Shown piece after piece: positions 20,528 through 34,765 of a stretch of 64,000 bases of DNA. Below the pieces are notes generated by a model. That model was not told the DNA's origin and did no database searches. It saw nothing but the letters and a program-made list of their open reading frames with translations. The stretch is from the NCBI GenBank assembly GCA_947034885.2, contig OX344750.2, forward strand, positions 47,653,821 through 47,717,820, read 5' to 3'. Source of the stretch: Thuidium tamariscinum. Lineage: Eukaryota > Streptophyta > Bryopsida > Hypnales > Thuidiaceae. How positions within the stretch are numbered: the stretch's first letter is position 1; the number at the start of each line of letters is the position of its first letter. The position numbers and the translations under genes are program-made.

Positions 20528-22390
20528 CATGTTTAATTTTGTAGGAATCAGAAAAAGAACCCATAAATCCCTGGTGACATATTGGGGGCTCACAATTTGC
20601 TACAATTTGCTACACCTTCGAACATAAGGTGGATTTTCATAGGAACTTCAAATTCACCTTGTAGGTGTGTCGGTTGAAATGATGTCACCATGCTCAAAAC
20701 AACTTATCGATGTAACACCATTGAATGTATTCTTCACAAGTTTACAATGTCCATGGCTCAATGTCCTCATTCCAAGCTTTAAAAATAGGGTGGTCTAGAT
20801 TTTTTAGCACATGCCATCGCTTTCAATGAATGTTGCCTCTACGCTTTCAACCTTTGTGGATGATAGCTTCTCTGATTACACGAGGGGCACGCATGTTGAA
20901 CAAAACAGAGAGTGATACAAGATTGTTGCCTTCAAAAGCCATGGAATTTGTTGATGTGGAGAACAAGAAATAACAAAAACGGAAATGAATTGCGAAAATA
21001 GTGAATATTCAACCAAAGGTTAATGCATACAACCAATGAAGGTTGCAAGACTAGAAGCCTCAATGGCCAACGAAGGTGACATAATGGACAACTTGATTTA
21101 TAGGTGGGGCGAGCACATGTGACTACAACTTTAGGGCACATGCCAATGTTAGAGGCAAGTGACCATGGGTCAAAAGTGGCACATTAGGGGAGATTTTAGC
21201 CCATAGAAGACTCTGAGTTCCCATGCAGTCCAAAACTACAGGAATTGTAGATCAACACCGTGTTGATGTGGTCGGGTGAGGACCATGTCAGATTTTTTTT
21301 TTGGACTTCTTTTTTGAATTTCATTGGCCCAAATTTTTTTTAGTTTTATTTAATTTTATTTTTTGTATTAATGTTGGTTGACAGCAATCAGCTGTTTCCC
21401 CACTACTGTTGAAATAAGAAGGGAAACTGGCTTGAAATGGTCTCTTAAAGGGCTAGATTTTCTCTAATGATTGCATATCTCAATAGGGCGACGATGAGTA
21501 GGAGGCAAATTTAGGTTTGAATTAGGGCAATGATGGATTAAAAGAGGTGACCTCAGTTGTCCTTATACAGGCGTGAGTGCCTTTCACGCATGGTCTCATA
21601 GCCATGGTCACACTATCTACAATCTCCAATGCAAGGTTGCCAATTTCCACAATTGCCTTTATCCGTGGTCACCTCCACTAATAGTCACCCTTAATCTAAA
21701 GTTGGCCTCATTCTGCAAGGGCATGCGCCTCCAAATGTACCAGACAAATGCCACATGGCATCTAGGTGGTCTTGATAAAAGGGGATAAATTTTTTGAAAG
21801 TTAAAGGTAAGTTTGACTCTATTAGACATTGCAAGGGTCTCTATTAGGCATTGTGTGACATATGGTTGTTATGATGTCACGATGTCCGAAAAGAAAACCT
21901 TGGCAAAAATGATTGTTGAAGTATGTATTAATGCTCCATCTCCAATAGTAAATCGACAAAAACTTCAATATGATCCAAAGATAAAGGAATTCTCATATAT
22001 AGAGGTAGATCAAAGAGACGAATTTGGGATTGAAGGTTCAACATTCAATGATTGTAGCTTTAGTAGTGATCTTTGAGTGTTTTCATTTTTTTACTGTATT
22101 TCACTATTGTGGCTTAAAATTTCCCTACAATTTTATGGCATTTGCTCTATCATATACATTATAGAGGCATTTAATTGTGTGTTAAAATTTTTGAATGCTA
22201 TATACAAGTGACTGACATATTTTAACTTATTATATCTTCTTATTTTGATGAATATTTAATTTCTCTTTGTATAAATTTCACAAGAAAAGATTTGTTTATA
22301 AACAATTTGATCACAATTACGTACAATCTATAATGGTTGCGATATCATGCCATAGCTAGGTGATTGCATGAAACACTTGTACTGTTTTCC
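19841..22390. other. AT-rich intergenic DNA
   Basis: Holds an (AT)n run and otherwise no supported gene. An 87-codon plus-strand frame at 21813-22076 has a reasonably protein-like composition but no recognised motif and no exon partners, so it may be a gene or transposon remnant. Confidence 0.4.
20489..20525. repeat. (AT)n microsatellite
   Basis: About 18 uninterrupted AT dinucleotides in non-coding DNA. Confidence 0.9.
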
Positions 22391-22394
22391 ATCA

Positions 22395-22800
22395 CATGTC
22401 TCATACTGATCTATTTTTTTAATCATAACTTTTGCATTTTTGCTCCAAATGATCCAAGATTTCTAAAAAAGGTACTCATGAGTATTATACACCTTATATA
22501 ATTTTTTCATAATTTTAAAATTATACTGGTGATTGAATGTCACAAATGATAATTTGGACGTTTTTGATACTAAGGAGTACCTATTTTTTAATGATTTTAA
22601 GATGAAATTTGGATGAGATGGTCTTCTAGTAAACTTCTAGCTCTTCAAGGAAGGATTTTTGAAAATAGTTAATTTTACGTGTCAAAGTCTACAAAGTGAG
22701 CTTCTTTCTATTTGTATTTTGAAACATATAATATGTTATTTTGGTGGGTTTTTTAGTGAATGACCATCTCCATAAAGTTGTTGCAAATGGCCATTTTTAT
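22395..22800 (+). repeat. Diverged single arm of the fold-back element family
   Basis: It follows the order of the left arm of the fold-back at 51744: CATAACTTTTG..., CTCCAAATGA, ...ACTCATGA, GAAATTTGGA(T)GAGATGGTCT, GTCTACAAA GTGAGCTTC, then TTATTTTGGTGGGTTTTTT. No mirror arm is present, so it is an old half-element. Confidence 0.55.
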
Positions 22801-25140
22801 TTTTGGTATTTACTTATTTTTACTATTTTTCCCTAATTAAAACATGAAGGTATGTACTTTCTTAAAGTTTGGCACTTTTCAAGTTCTCCTACTTAGAGAA
22901 TTTTTCTATACAATTCCTTTCATGGGTACCTTTGTCTTAAAGGTGTATACATAACTCATATTTCTTAAAAATTTTAAAAATTAATATTCTAATTTAATAG
23001 TACTCCAGAAAAAGTCAAGAGTATTGTTGCAAAATGCAACAAATAGTACAAGTGTTTTGTACAATCATTCAGCTATGTATGTCTTTTTTTTGGTGGTATT
23101 GTACTATTATAGTTTTTCATTCAATTTCTTTTGAACTACATGATCTTTCTATCAGAAGTCATAAATGACAAAAATCCATGGTCATAGATTTTCTTCTTCT
23201 TTTACTAAAATTATAAACCATCATTTTATTAGCTATCCTAATTTTTTTAACAATCATTAAAGGGGATTTGAGGGCTCCAAAGGGCCGTTTCGGGACTATT
23301 CCTGTAACTATTGGTTGTTGTCAAGCCAACATTTACCAAGGGGCCCATAAAAATAAAAAATTTGGATCCTAAAATATGAAAATAAGTCCAATTTTTTTTA
23401 TTAAATTTTTTTAATGTTGATGAGCAAGTCCTATAGTTATTAATTAATGTTGAACACAATGTGACCACAAATCCAAAGCCATGAAGATCGTTACTTGTAA
23501 GCTAGGTCAAAGTCAATCATTTGGGGTTGGTAGCTACCACAATCGCTCCAAAATTCCAGAGATAGCAATTTCAATTCGCTTGCAGAAACCACTAGAAGGC
23601 GGATCTGATTAATCCATGATCAGAAAGTTTCGAGAGAACCTCACTTGTCAAGCCGCTGATGCTTTTGAAGTCAAATGACTATTCTCCCCAACAAAAATAA
23701 TATATCATAGAAAATGACACCAAGCAATCCCAGGCTGGAATAAGCCCTTACCGCATGAATTCTTTCTTGAATTCTTATGGGATTTAGTTTTTATATCTTT
23801 AACTATATATATATATATATATATGGTATTATTTACCTCAATTTCATCAATTTCATCAAATTCATCATGTAAGAAGAAGTTCATTGTTTTAAAAGTGAAG
23901 CATTGGTTATGGTTTGGATGAATGTGTAGATTTGTATTAAAAAACCAACCTTGAATGGAACCTCTTTGTTCATCGTCCAAATTTCAGACATCTGAGCGAT
24001 AAGGGGCAAACTAAGGTGTCAGAATAACATTTAACTACACAAGGTTGAGAGTTACTCCAAGTGAATATATCCATTACATAAAACCTATTTAAAGATTAAT
24101 TGTACAAAAACTCATTCTAATGCAGATAGGGTTAATTAATTAATTCCACCCTCCCAATACTCCTAGATCCAAGTCAAACAATTGCTTGACCCTTAAAAGA
24201 TGCCACAGACATTTAGTGTCCAATAAATAACAAAAAATCTTTCCTTGTAATAGAAATGCAACTATTCATCCTCAATATTAGGAATGGAAAGGAAATCTTG
24301 TACAATACTTTAACTTACAATATATTTGGCTTATTCAAAGGAGATGATGTCACACAATATCAAAATGCATGATTTCCATAGCCGCAAGTCCATTCTTCAA
24401 AAGTTAAACCCAATCCCAAAAACTCACCCAAATAGCTTTCTAGATCTTCCACCCATCTCCAAAATGGAAAAAACAGAAGCGAGAGCTCATTGAGAGTTGT
24501 CACTCAATGATGAAAATTATTACATGCTCCTCTCCAAACTTCCACGCTCCCTCGAAATTGATGGATAAAAATGGAGACCTTCGCAGAGGTTCAGCTCCAG
24601 AAAACTGCAAAGCACGTTACAAACTAATTGCTTGTTCACTAGAAATTGAAAACTAAAGAGTCTCCAAAGTAGCACATCCGGTTTCTAACAGGAATTTCTA
24701 AATATTCAATGATAAATAATATGAACGAGCTCGGATGATCATGATCACAAATTTAATCAAGTTATGCTTGATCGCAAGCCCTCATGCCTCACGTACCACA
24801 TGAGTGTCTCCAGAGAGATTTAGTGCATCAAAAACAAACATGTGAGAGACGTAGTCATTTTTGAGTATTTTCTTTTTGCGCGATTACAGTTCAAAAAACG
24901 ATTATCACGTGCCAAGATAAAACAACCTGATTCCCTATTAACATCCTCACATTACCTCGGAGTTTTGAACTGTAACCACAAAGCATGAGTTGCTCTGAAC
25001 CAGAGAAGCATAGCCAGCGGCCTAAATTACTTTTCTGATCAGACAGTAACCTGCGATACAGAGAGTATATGCTTCAGCGTTGCACACAATATAAGATTGT
25101 GGCGCTACTGCATATAAAACCCTGCATTACCAGCAGAGAG
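22801..25140. other. Intergenic DNA downstream of SmD3
   Basis: No gene is supported. A short (AT)n run lies at 23803-23824. The region becomes less AT-rich toward the SmD3 3' end (24900-25160), which should include its 3' UTR. Confidence 0.4.
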
Positions 25141-25164
25141 GGTGTTCAACCAGGAAACAACCTC

Positions 25165-26975
25165 CTATCTTCGCATGGGAGGTGCAGCTCCTCTGCCCCC
25201 CATTGGAGGAGGCACGGAACCTCTTGCTGCTGAACGAGCCTGTCAACATCAAGGAATGGGTACAGTTTAGGTGTGAAATTTGTAAAACACAGGCTTGAAT
25301 TCAAATTTTTCCCAAACATTTCGTTACAAAATTAGATATTCTTTTTGCCAGTTCTGCTTAACCAGGAAACAGCAATTCATACCAGCCGAAAGCACAACAA
25401 CGCCTAATAGTATTTACAAAGATTTCTTGCGTAATGGAGGGCTTTAATGACCTTGGCCTGCATGGCTGATGCACGACCACGACCAACCCCGACTCCTGAG
25501 GATCCCTTGCCCTGCAAATCAAAAGATGAAAGGGTGATGTTAGTCAATAGAATAGGGATATTTGATCCAATTCCGGCTTACGATGATGGAGGGTTTCAGG
25601 ATACAAAATTACACATGTAGTCATGACGCGCGTTCAGAACCTTCAGAACAGAGAGGCATCACGCGCATGAGTTTACCTTAATCTTAGCATCTAAGCGCTT
25701 GAACATAGGGGCGTTCTTGAGCATATCAGGAATGATCATGTATCTGCAATACAGATACCACTACAATCATCAATAGGGACACTCCCAAACTATGTAAATG
25801 TTCACATCAGATTGTCACCTCCGATTAAGCTATTCCAACATCTCTCGGTCCCAGAGAATGCAAATAGTAACAAAACCACATAAACAACGACCATCACAAT
25901 TGATTCGACAATTTTAACAGCACTTGGCAATCCCGAACGAACGAGGACATCAGAAAGGCAGAGAAAAACACCAGTGGAAGTAAACCATGGTCCAAATTAA
26001 GCCACAAAGAATATCTATTCCTGTTCAAGAAGGAGGATAAAACATACCTCACTTTACTTCCTCGAATAAATACGTGTTCTAATTGAGAAACCTTCCCATC
26101 CTGCATTACCGCCACCACCAAGCCGTCAAAAAAAGTCCACTTCATGAAAATTAAACAAGTACGATAATGCACTAATATGCTCTTCTCGTTATCAAGTAAA
26201 TATATGTAACAAACGACAAATAATCAAGTAGTCAAAGTTGTAACACGTGTGAAACTGTCAAAACCAGCATAAGGTACAACAGAGGCAACCCAAGGAAACA
26301 ACAACGCTATCTCTTAACCAAGCAGGGTTCTTAATGACCTAAAAATCATCAAAACTTCATCCCTAAAATTGTCTTATTGAGAGTGCTTCTGGCCACACAT
26401 AACAACAAATACCGCATAAGACAATCACTCTCTTAGGCAATAAAAGAAATTCGTTCCCAGACCCAGCGTGCACAATCTGTGAGTTCAGATGCTCTTGTTT
26501 AGGATGACTTTGAACTGCGGTCATCAAAGAGAGGAAAAACACGCAAAATGAATTCAGGGGTAAATGTCCAGCTGATCATCAACGCCTCATATCCTGCAAT
26601 TGCGGATTCGACATCCAGAGAACGCAAAGAAAATCCTCTATCCTCAAGACCTGTAATGCTTGCCCTGAAGCGACCTTCCAAGCTATCATACGCCACAAAA
26701 ACCCCAAATTTTCGAAACATGGTATCCTCAAAATTGCCACAATCCACCTACACAAACCACTGCAGGCCTTCATAAAAGCAGTTCACGGCATCGACGAATC
26801 AAAGCCAAAAACTGACCTTCGCAGTGTACGTGATAGCCTCGAGCTGCGAGTTCCAGTTGTCCTCGCACTCAATCAAAGAGCCGCGATACACCTCCCCGCT
26901 CTTCAACTCTACAGTCACAATGTGACCTTCCGCCTCGTGCAGCAGCTTCACCGGGATGCCCAAACTCTTGCTCAT
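25165..26975 (-). CDS. SMD3: Small nuclear ribonucleoprotein SmD3
   Basis: Five coding exons, 26975-26817, 26100-26048, 25743-25677, 25511-25452 and 25239-25165, join in phase to give 137 residues, the normal plant length. The product is a core subunit of the heptameric Sm ring on U1, U2, U4 and U5 snRNAs, acting in the nucleus in pre-mRNA splicing. Exon 1 starts [18 protein letters not shown] and carries the Sm1 motif ([13 protein letters not shown], then ECEDNWN); exons 2-3 carry the Sm2 motif ([11 protein letters not shown]). The C-terminal tail (GVGVGRGRA..., RGAAPPMRR) is glycine/arginine-rich, as usual for SmD1 and SmD3, where arginines are methylated. The exon-4 donor is the weak form AAG|GTCATT; the others are standard. 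Sequence conservation leaves little doubt. ATG at 26975 matches the family start; the frame upstream is 5' UTR. Confidence 0.95.
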
Positions 26976-27840
26976 CTTTCCTACTCTACAACACCGCAAA
27001 CACCTGAGCTTCTGAACTAACCACTTCACCGCGCGCATTAACTACAGTACTGTAAAACTTTCAGTGATCGCTGAGTGAGTTACTAAAAGAAAAGTGAGAG
27101 ACATCGGAGCGTTGCATCGACCAAAAATTTCAGCAAGAGTAATCGCATGGCAAGAAAATCGTGAAAACAAAACCCTAATGGACGAAAAGCTTTGTCCTCG
27201 TTAATTTCGTCCGTTCTCTGGGTGGAAAGGTTTGTAAGCTTTCCTTAAACCTCAAAGTGAAAGTGACGTCCAAACGTCCACACATCCAACAAAAAGTGGA
27301 TGCATCTTGGTCAACTTTATTGTAACTTTCATTATAACCACTTTTGGGATTTGATTTGACCTAAGAAAATCTTGACAATTTTTCTTCTATTTCATTTTGG
27401 AGTTAGTGTATCTTATATCATTGACTCATTGCCACACCCAAAATAAAAATAAATATAATTTTTAAAAACTTTGAAATTCAATGTTTTTGAAGTCCCAAAG
27501 GATGCAAAGGGCTTTGTTCAATGTAAGTGGTTGTATTTCTAATACAAAAAGAGAAATTTATCTCACAAAGATTGGACATGCAATGTAATGTATCAATTAA
27601 CATAAAATCCAGAAATCAAAAAAATTACTGCAAATGCACCTCCAATGTGTTAGAATCAAAATAACATAACATGTTATATTTTTCATTCATATTTTTCTAT
27701 TTGAAATGGACTTTTAGTTTAAATTAAAAAATTAAATTTTCATTCTAAACATCATTTATGATAAAAATTCCAATTATTAATTCCTAAATATTTTTTACTA
27801 TATTTTCACCTAAAATGCTCCTAAAATGTGATGTTTAATA
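26976..27840. other. SmD3 5' region and AT-rich upstream DNA
   Basis: The first 200-250 bp have higher GC content and should hold the 5' UTR and promoter of the SmD3 gene; an AAACCCTA telo-box-like word (minus strand TAGGGTTT) lies at about 27170, typical of plant genes for RNA-processing and translation factors. The remainder is AT-rich with nothing recognised. Confidence 0.4.
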
Positions 27841-28190
27841 CAAATGCAAAATATTAGAGAAAAAACATTTTTTGATCCATAGAATCTTATAGTAAGATAG
27901 TTTGAAAAGATGTAGAAAAACTTTTAGAAATTTCCACTGTGTAGATTATGACATATTAACATTTGAATTGATGAAAATCCTATTTTATCCCTGCAAAAAT
28001 CCAGGTACCTACAATTCACAAGGTCACATTTGTATGAAAAAATGTTCAAAATGGTAGTTATTCTTTGAATTAATTCTTCAATGTAAGTTCGTTGTATGCT
28101 CAAAAAATTTCAATTCATTTAAAATTGTACAATATATAGGAAAAAATAATAAATAGAAAGAAGTAGAAAATGATTCAAAATACAAAATTT
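27840..28190 (+). repeat. Diverged relative of the piggyBac-like element interior
   Basis: It aligns by eye with 49430-49790: shared segments include TAGTTTGA(A/G)AA(G/C)ATGT, AGAAATTTCCAC(T/C)GT(G/A)TAGATT and TTTGTATGAAAAAA. No TIR or TTAA ends were found, so it is a fragment. Confidence 0.5.
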
Positions 28191-28227
28191 TGAAAAATTT
28201 ATTTATGGAAATGAAAAATCTCTCAAC

Positions 28228-28740
28228 ATGTTGGGAGATTTTTAATATTTTTTTTGGGTAAGTCTTTTGAATTTGAAATTTGGAACATATTACCAACATA
28301 GAGGTGATTTCATAAAAAAAATTCAAGGTAAGAAACCAATTTTTAGCCTTCGGGAGGGAATTAAAGCTAGCAATTGTGAAAATTTCTCAAAATTACACAT
28401 GTTGGAAGATTTCAAATATCTTTTTTTGTATTAATCTTTTGACCTTGAAATTTTTAACACATATCGGAAACATAGGGTTTATTTCACGAAAAAAAAATTA
28501 TGGCAAAAAGAAATTCAATCTATGGGAGGGTGTCAAAGTTGAAAGTAGTGAAATTTTTTATCACAACTATATAGGTTGGTAGATTTTGAATATATTTTTT
28601 TGTATAAATCTTTTGGCCTTGAAATTTAGCATACATGTTATTAACTTAGATATAATCTTTAAAAAAAATTCAAGTTAAAATATCAAATTTTGAGCTCTCA
28701 AGAGGTTGTCCAAGTTGCCATCCTTGAAATTTCTTTCACT
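28228..28740 (+). repeat. Three degenerate tandem units of about 172 bp
   Basis: Units start near 28228, 28399 and 28573, each with (A)GTTGG(G/A/T)AGATTT, then TTTTTTTGTAT, then TCTTTTG(A/G)CCTTGAAATTT, then a purine-rich run and AAATTCAA. The divergence indicates age. Confidence 0.55.
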
Positions 28741-31700
28741 ATGAATTTGAAAACATCAAATGTTTTGATTCGTATCCCACTGTACATTACCCTCTTCTAA
28801 ACCATGAATCCTAAACTGACATCCATTTTTTGGAGTTCAGAAACATCATTGCTTTTGAAGCTTTATGGATCTAAATTCTTCAAGTTATACAAATTTCAAC
28901 TGTACAATCTTGTAGTGTACATGTTATAGATGACATGTACAAAGTTTGCAGTCATTTGGCCACATAGATTGCAAGATCATAATGTTTTAGTGTTGAATAT
29001 GGATGCTAAAATTTTCCCCAAAACACATTTGGAGGTGAAATTTGATTTCTATACCTTCTTAAATGAAAAAACTTTACACTACAAGATGATTCAAAATTAG
29101 TATACAAAGACATTGGTGAAATTTTTTTAATTCAATTGACTCATTGTGTTTACAAAATGGCTTTGAAATGTCAAAAATTGGTAAGAAAAATTGCAAAAAA
29201 CACTTCTAAAGCTAACCTTCTTTCTACTAGAATGCTTCTTAATTACTCATTAATTCTTAAATTAACATGAAATTTAGCCACACAAACTAGACTAGTATGC
29301 ACAACTTTTCTATAAAGAATTATTGAAAATGGACTTTGTGTTAAGAAGAAATAAGTTGCCAAAGTTCTCTGTACTCCAACAGTGGCAGAATTTTGAACTT
29401 CAAATTTCTTCCAAACATTCAAAACAGCTTGGATTGACATGAAAACTTTACCAAAATAACTATACTTCAAGGGAAACAAAATCCAAATTTTTTATATTGA
29501 AAATAAAAAATGGATGAAGGAGATACAAGGCCCCAAAGTTGCAATCCTAAAATGCAGTTTGGTGACTTCAAATTGAAGTTGTAAATTTTAATTAGCTTTC
29601 AAAAAATCAATACATCTTAGATTGATCTCAAAAAAAAGTCACACAAACTAGAAGAAAGAACACAATTTTTCCAACAAGTTTGATTGAATTTGGACCTTAC
29701 AAGCAAAAGTTATAGCACTTTGAACTAGACTTAATATTGTGTGAGGACAGTTTTTGTCCTCTTTGTCACTTTGGGGTTAAGAGACAAGATGGAAAATAAG
29801 AGAGAGAACAAGGGACTAACCTTTGCCTCAAGTAGCCTCAACAAATTCCTACAACTAGTCATTTACTAATCTTAATACTAATTCGACTAATCTTAGTATC
29901 AACTATTAACGAACCAATTATCAAATAAGAACAAATAAGATCAACAACAATAAGCTTTGTACATTAACTAGTCCTTTTCAACTAGTTACAAAGATATCTA
30001 TTTCAAATAGTAGGTGGTCTATATGACAACAACATAAAGATATCTCTTCTTCAATACATATCCTCTAATGAGTTTGTAGCTCCTATAATTTTTTTAGACT
30101 TTTGTAAGCTTTGTTATGTGTATGGAAATAATGTAGAAGTACCCATATACGATAAAATAAGGAATTCTAGACATGATTTGGATTACTACATGGCAAAGTA
30201 AATATTTTCAGAGGAGCATTGACAAAAATGATGGGGATTGCCAAAGATTTGGTAATTTTTGCTTTTGAATTGAAATTACTATAAAGTTTGATAGCTAAAA
30301 ATTGGACTTGATCCATAACCAACAGCTAGAATCATCTAATTCTAATAAACTTCAAAAGTATTTACCGCTCATTATGGTATGCAAAATATGGAATAAGTGT
30401 TAAGACACTTAAGTACCTATAGTACTATCAATCACTAGAAGAAAACCATGTTTTTTTGGTGTCTAGCAAAGACACACACATCTCTATGACTAAACATATA
30501 GGTGTCCATATAGATGTCTACATGTCATAGAGTGCACTTGAATATCAGGAGTGGAATTTTGTGGATGTTAGAAATGAAGGCGGAAAATTACAATAAAAAC
30601 AAGTTGGTGCTACCATTGATATCCAAATTTTCTTTGACATAGCTAAAGACATCTTAATGTTGAAATGGGTGTCTAGAATAACATTAATTGTCACGTCAAC
30701 TTTGTTGACTCATTTTTAATATGGATAATTTTATAAAAATTACTATAATTTTGAATAAAAGCTTTGCCCGAGGTAAAAAAAAAGATGGGTAGTGAATGGG
30801 CAAGTTGTGGGAAAAAAAGAAGTGACATGGTAGGTGACATGGCACCTGACATCAAAATTTGCCGGTAGGTGACGTGGTAGGTGACGTAGCAAGGAATTAT
30901 GCTAATGTGATAAAGGATAATGCTCACTTGGCATGCATTTCTGGCACATGGGTTCAACAATTGTGCTTATTCAATATTTATTTTATGATGTCTTAAGAGA
31001 CTTTGTGACATTACAATAGATGTCTGAAAAGACATCTGAAATTTCTTCAAGACATTGTTAAAAAGAACGTAACATCATTAGAGACATAGTTGTTGATTTC
31101 ACTATGTGAATGTAGACATTTTGAATACAATAGGATAGGTCAAGTGAAGTTTGTGGGAGCCTTATGACATTGTAAAAGACATCTTCAAGAGTAAAAAAAT
31201 GTTCAATGTCATGTAAATGTGAACTCCTACTTTATGCTATGCAATGTGTCTTTCATTTTTGAAAGGGTGCACTCCAAGTATATTTAGACATCACATGCAT
31301 TCAAGTCCTTCTAGCAAAGGAGCTATATAGACCTATACATTTTGCGGACGGAGATCACTCCTTATAATTTAAGGTATACACTTGAGTTAAGAAGGTATTT
31401 TATGTGGGGCTATTTACCTTAATTCTTGTATTTAGGATGACTGCATTTTTACATAAAAAGCTACAAAGGGCATATTTCCAATATCGTATAGTTTTTGTAA
31501 ATTCATTCTTGTAGGTTTTAAAATAGGGCTATATTTCATTTAAAATTTAATCACCAAATTTTTTCCTACCTCCACCTTTTCTTTACAATTTTTTTTTCCT
31601 TCTACTACACATATGTATTGTACAAGATTTATACCATAAAATCAACAACAATCAATTCAATTTAAGTGCCATTGACAAAGTGGTAGTTTTCAGCTTTTAA

Positions 31701-32280
31701 AGGTCAATTGTTCATTGAACAAACAATTGAAAATTTAGGTAGGTTCCTATAAAGTGAATTTGATTGGATGTTCATAAAATTTTGACATAGGATGTGAATA
31801 TGTATGTCTTTAAGTGAAATTTTTTTTTTCAAATAGGGATCCAAATCAAAATTATGTTCCCCTAAATATTTTTAGTAGGTTGGGCAATTTGGATATCTTT
31901 GGCACATCTTTTGCAAAAGCACTCATTGACTTTTGAAATTTGGAAAATATACAACAAATAAAATATGGCATTCAAATGTCTAAGAAAAATTTAGTTTTCA
32001 ATTCACATTCTATGAGAAATCAAACTTTGTTAACTATATTGGGGTAACTTCAAAAAAATATGTTTTATTCTAACTTCAAGTTCTATTATTTTATAACCTA
32101 TGATGTTAAAGTTCTTGAAATTTTTCTTACACATTTCAAATGTTATTAAATTTGAATCTCAAATGAAAAAGTTCTTCATTACACAAGAAAATATCAAATA
32201 ATGACTAGTGTATTGCCAATGCATTTAACCTCTTTTCATGGTAGGTTGATTTAGAATAAGTTAAATTCCATATCATGGTT
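28741..32280. other. AT-rich intergenic DNA with no supported gene
   Basis: Only short frames without recognisable motifs. Around 30430-31330 repeated GACATCT/AGATGTC words cluster after a CACTAGAAGAAAA word, which may be the left end of an old CACTA-type element. No other gene or RNA was recognised. Confidence 0.35.
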
Positions 32281-32504
32281 GCTAGTATGTGAGCATAGAA
32301 AGTGTGAGCCTATAAGCTTAGAATTCTATACACCTATAGTATAGGTGTCTATATTATAGAGACCTCAATAATTATAGTGTATCTATATTCTAAACACCTA
32401 TATTATAGGTGTTTATGTTATAAATACTTTCAATGAGTGTATTATACTTATTTATATTTAGGCTTAAGGCTCATAGGCTCACACTTCTATGTTCACATAT
32501 TAGC
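32281..32504. mobile_element. 224-bp non-autonomous TIR element (MITE)
   Basis: The ends are inverted copies: left GCTAGTATGTGAGCATAGAA, right (reverse complement) GCTAATATGTGAACATAGAA, continuing through AGTGTGAGCCTAT for about 35 bp in total. The interior is a further hairpin of ACACCTATA(G/T)TATAGGTGT units. It has no coding capacity, and no clear target-site duplication was seen. Confidence 0.7.
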
Positions 32505-34640
32505 GTCGTTGAATTCCATATTTACTTTTGAAATTTTTCATGAATGAACCTAACATCATATACTCATGAATGGTCACAAAATTTTAATCTAAAAAGGCTT
32601 AAAACTCATTGCCCTTGTTTGATAGGAATCAAAGAAAATCCTCACCTCAAACATTGTAATCTTCCAATTAACAATGTTGAAGTTTTTCATAAATGGACTA
32701 AATGTTTTTCTAGACATTTCCTTACTTGTTCAATAATTTTTTTATATTATTGAAATTTAAAAAAAAATTGAACAATGCATCTAAAATTAGATATTTGGAC
32801 TTTTCTTCTTCTAAAACACCCACTAAACTCTAGAGAATAAGAAGAAGTTTAATACTAAATACTTCCAAAATCTCCATTGAAACTATCCTATAAACATTTT
32901 GTTCAATATGATTGTGTATAACATATATGGCTTCAAAGATTTAAGTCAAATAAACCATAAATTTTCATCATTTAATTATGATCAATGTCTTACACTTATA
33001 CTTAATTTTTAATTATGCACACAATTGGTACCATGGCAAAATTTTAATGAACCACCCTTTATTGTAGAATCCTTAAGCTTGATTGTATTCAATTTTGTCA
33101 TCTATATGAAATTATCTATCCACATCTATAGTCTATACTCATTGTACAATGAAAAATTTGTACAATTTTTATTTGTTAAGGCTAGCTTATTAATAAAAAT
33201 TCCTATTATATGATGTTTTTCATAGCCTAATTTATATATAATAGAGTGCATAGCATTTCATAAACTTTATAGTAGTCCTACACATTATATAAATTTTTTC
33301 TTCTTTGAATTAAATGAACTCTATCTTTTAACTCATGTAGCTTTTTTAAAAACTAAGAGTGATTTCTCCAAGACATTTTGTGAACTTATATATGGATATA
33401 TTTATCTAAATTCATAAATTAATCTAATTTCAATTGCCCTATTTTTCATTAAAACTTTTTTTTGTACCAATTTTTTGTACCCTATGTTCATTATAACTAA
33501 AGAAAGGTTGCATATTTCTTACCAATACTTATAGGATCAAAAGAGAATTTATGTTTAAAAATTGTTTATACATGTACATAGTAGAAAGTCAAATTCACAA
33601 TTTCACACAAACTATATAGCTTTTTGAACCCTTGTCATAGAAATTATACAAACATTCACAAAAACAAACAAAATAAGAAATCATTGTTCAACACAATTGA
33701 CCAATATCCCAAATCCTAACTACTGAAAATACTAAAGTGCATGAAGATGAAGTCAAATGAGCATCATCTATAATGACTTTGAATCAACAAAAGAAATCAT
33801 TTCAAATTTTTTTAATCTAAAATGCACACAATTGCAATATAATAATGAAACTTTCCTATGTTAAACAATTTTACACTTGTGGTATTACAATTGTATAATT
33901 GTTTGACAATACTTTTTAAAAATTTATATGTTTTAGTATCAAAAATTCATTGCTTCTATACACCAATTTTACAAATGTGCATTACTACAACTATTCATAA
34001 AAATCATACTTTCAATATCAAATTAAAGATATTTTGCAATACTTAAACATATAATTTTATTATGCAAGTTGCGATATTGTTTACTAGGCCACTTGGCAAT
34101 ATTCATTTATGGTAGCTACAATATTTCATTTATGCTTGTCTTCTTCTATATTGGTTTAGTATTGCATGAGTATTATACTGTTAAGTATTTGCATCAATAT
34201 TGAAACTTACCCACATCAATACCATTTCATTTGGAAGAAGAATTTTTTTCCAATGAGTAGATTATTTGTCACTTGTCATCAACTATCACTAAAATTGGTA
34301 GCCTAACTTCTTTCTACAACTTAGGAAATCCAACTCAATTCATAGAATCTAGCCCCTTAGTTTCTTAAATCCAAATTTATTATAGTTCATAAGACTTCAA
34401 ATTTTGGAAGACCTTTTGGCAATTCTATTTTAGAAAAAAAAATAGGTAAAGCTATCTATTATCACCTACCTTTCATAATAAATAACTTGAAATATTTCAT
34501 TTTAGTGATGCTAGTTTACTTTTAAAAATTGTCTAAATTTAAGAGAAGTTAATAAAACCACCCTACACACTATAGTTAAAAAAATGGAGAGTGCTCCCTC
34601 CAAGCTTTCATTACATTCACTAGAAGTTTTAACATGTAAT
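32505..34640. other. Very AT-rich intergenic DNA
   Basis: Nothing supportable beyond low-complexity AT-rich DNA. Confidence 0.4.
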
Positions 34641-34765
34641 GACCAATGCAAAATGTTATCTTATATGTTTTGCACCCTATAGTGTGCCACGTTAGTACAC
34701 TTTGTCACCATGTGAGGCTTTTAAAATTGTTTTTAGGGTGTCAACTGAGATGTCAATTGAAACAT

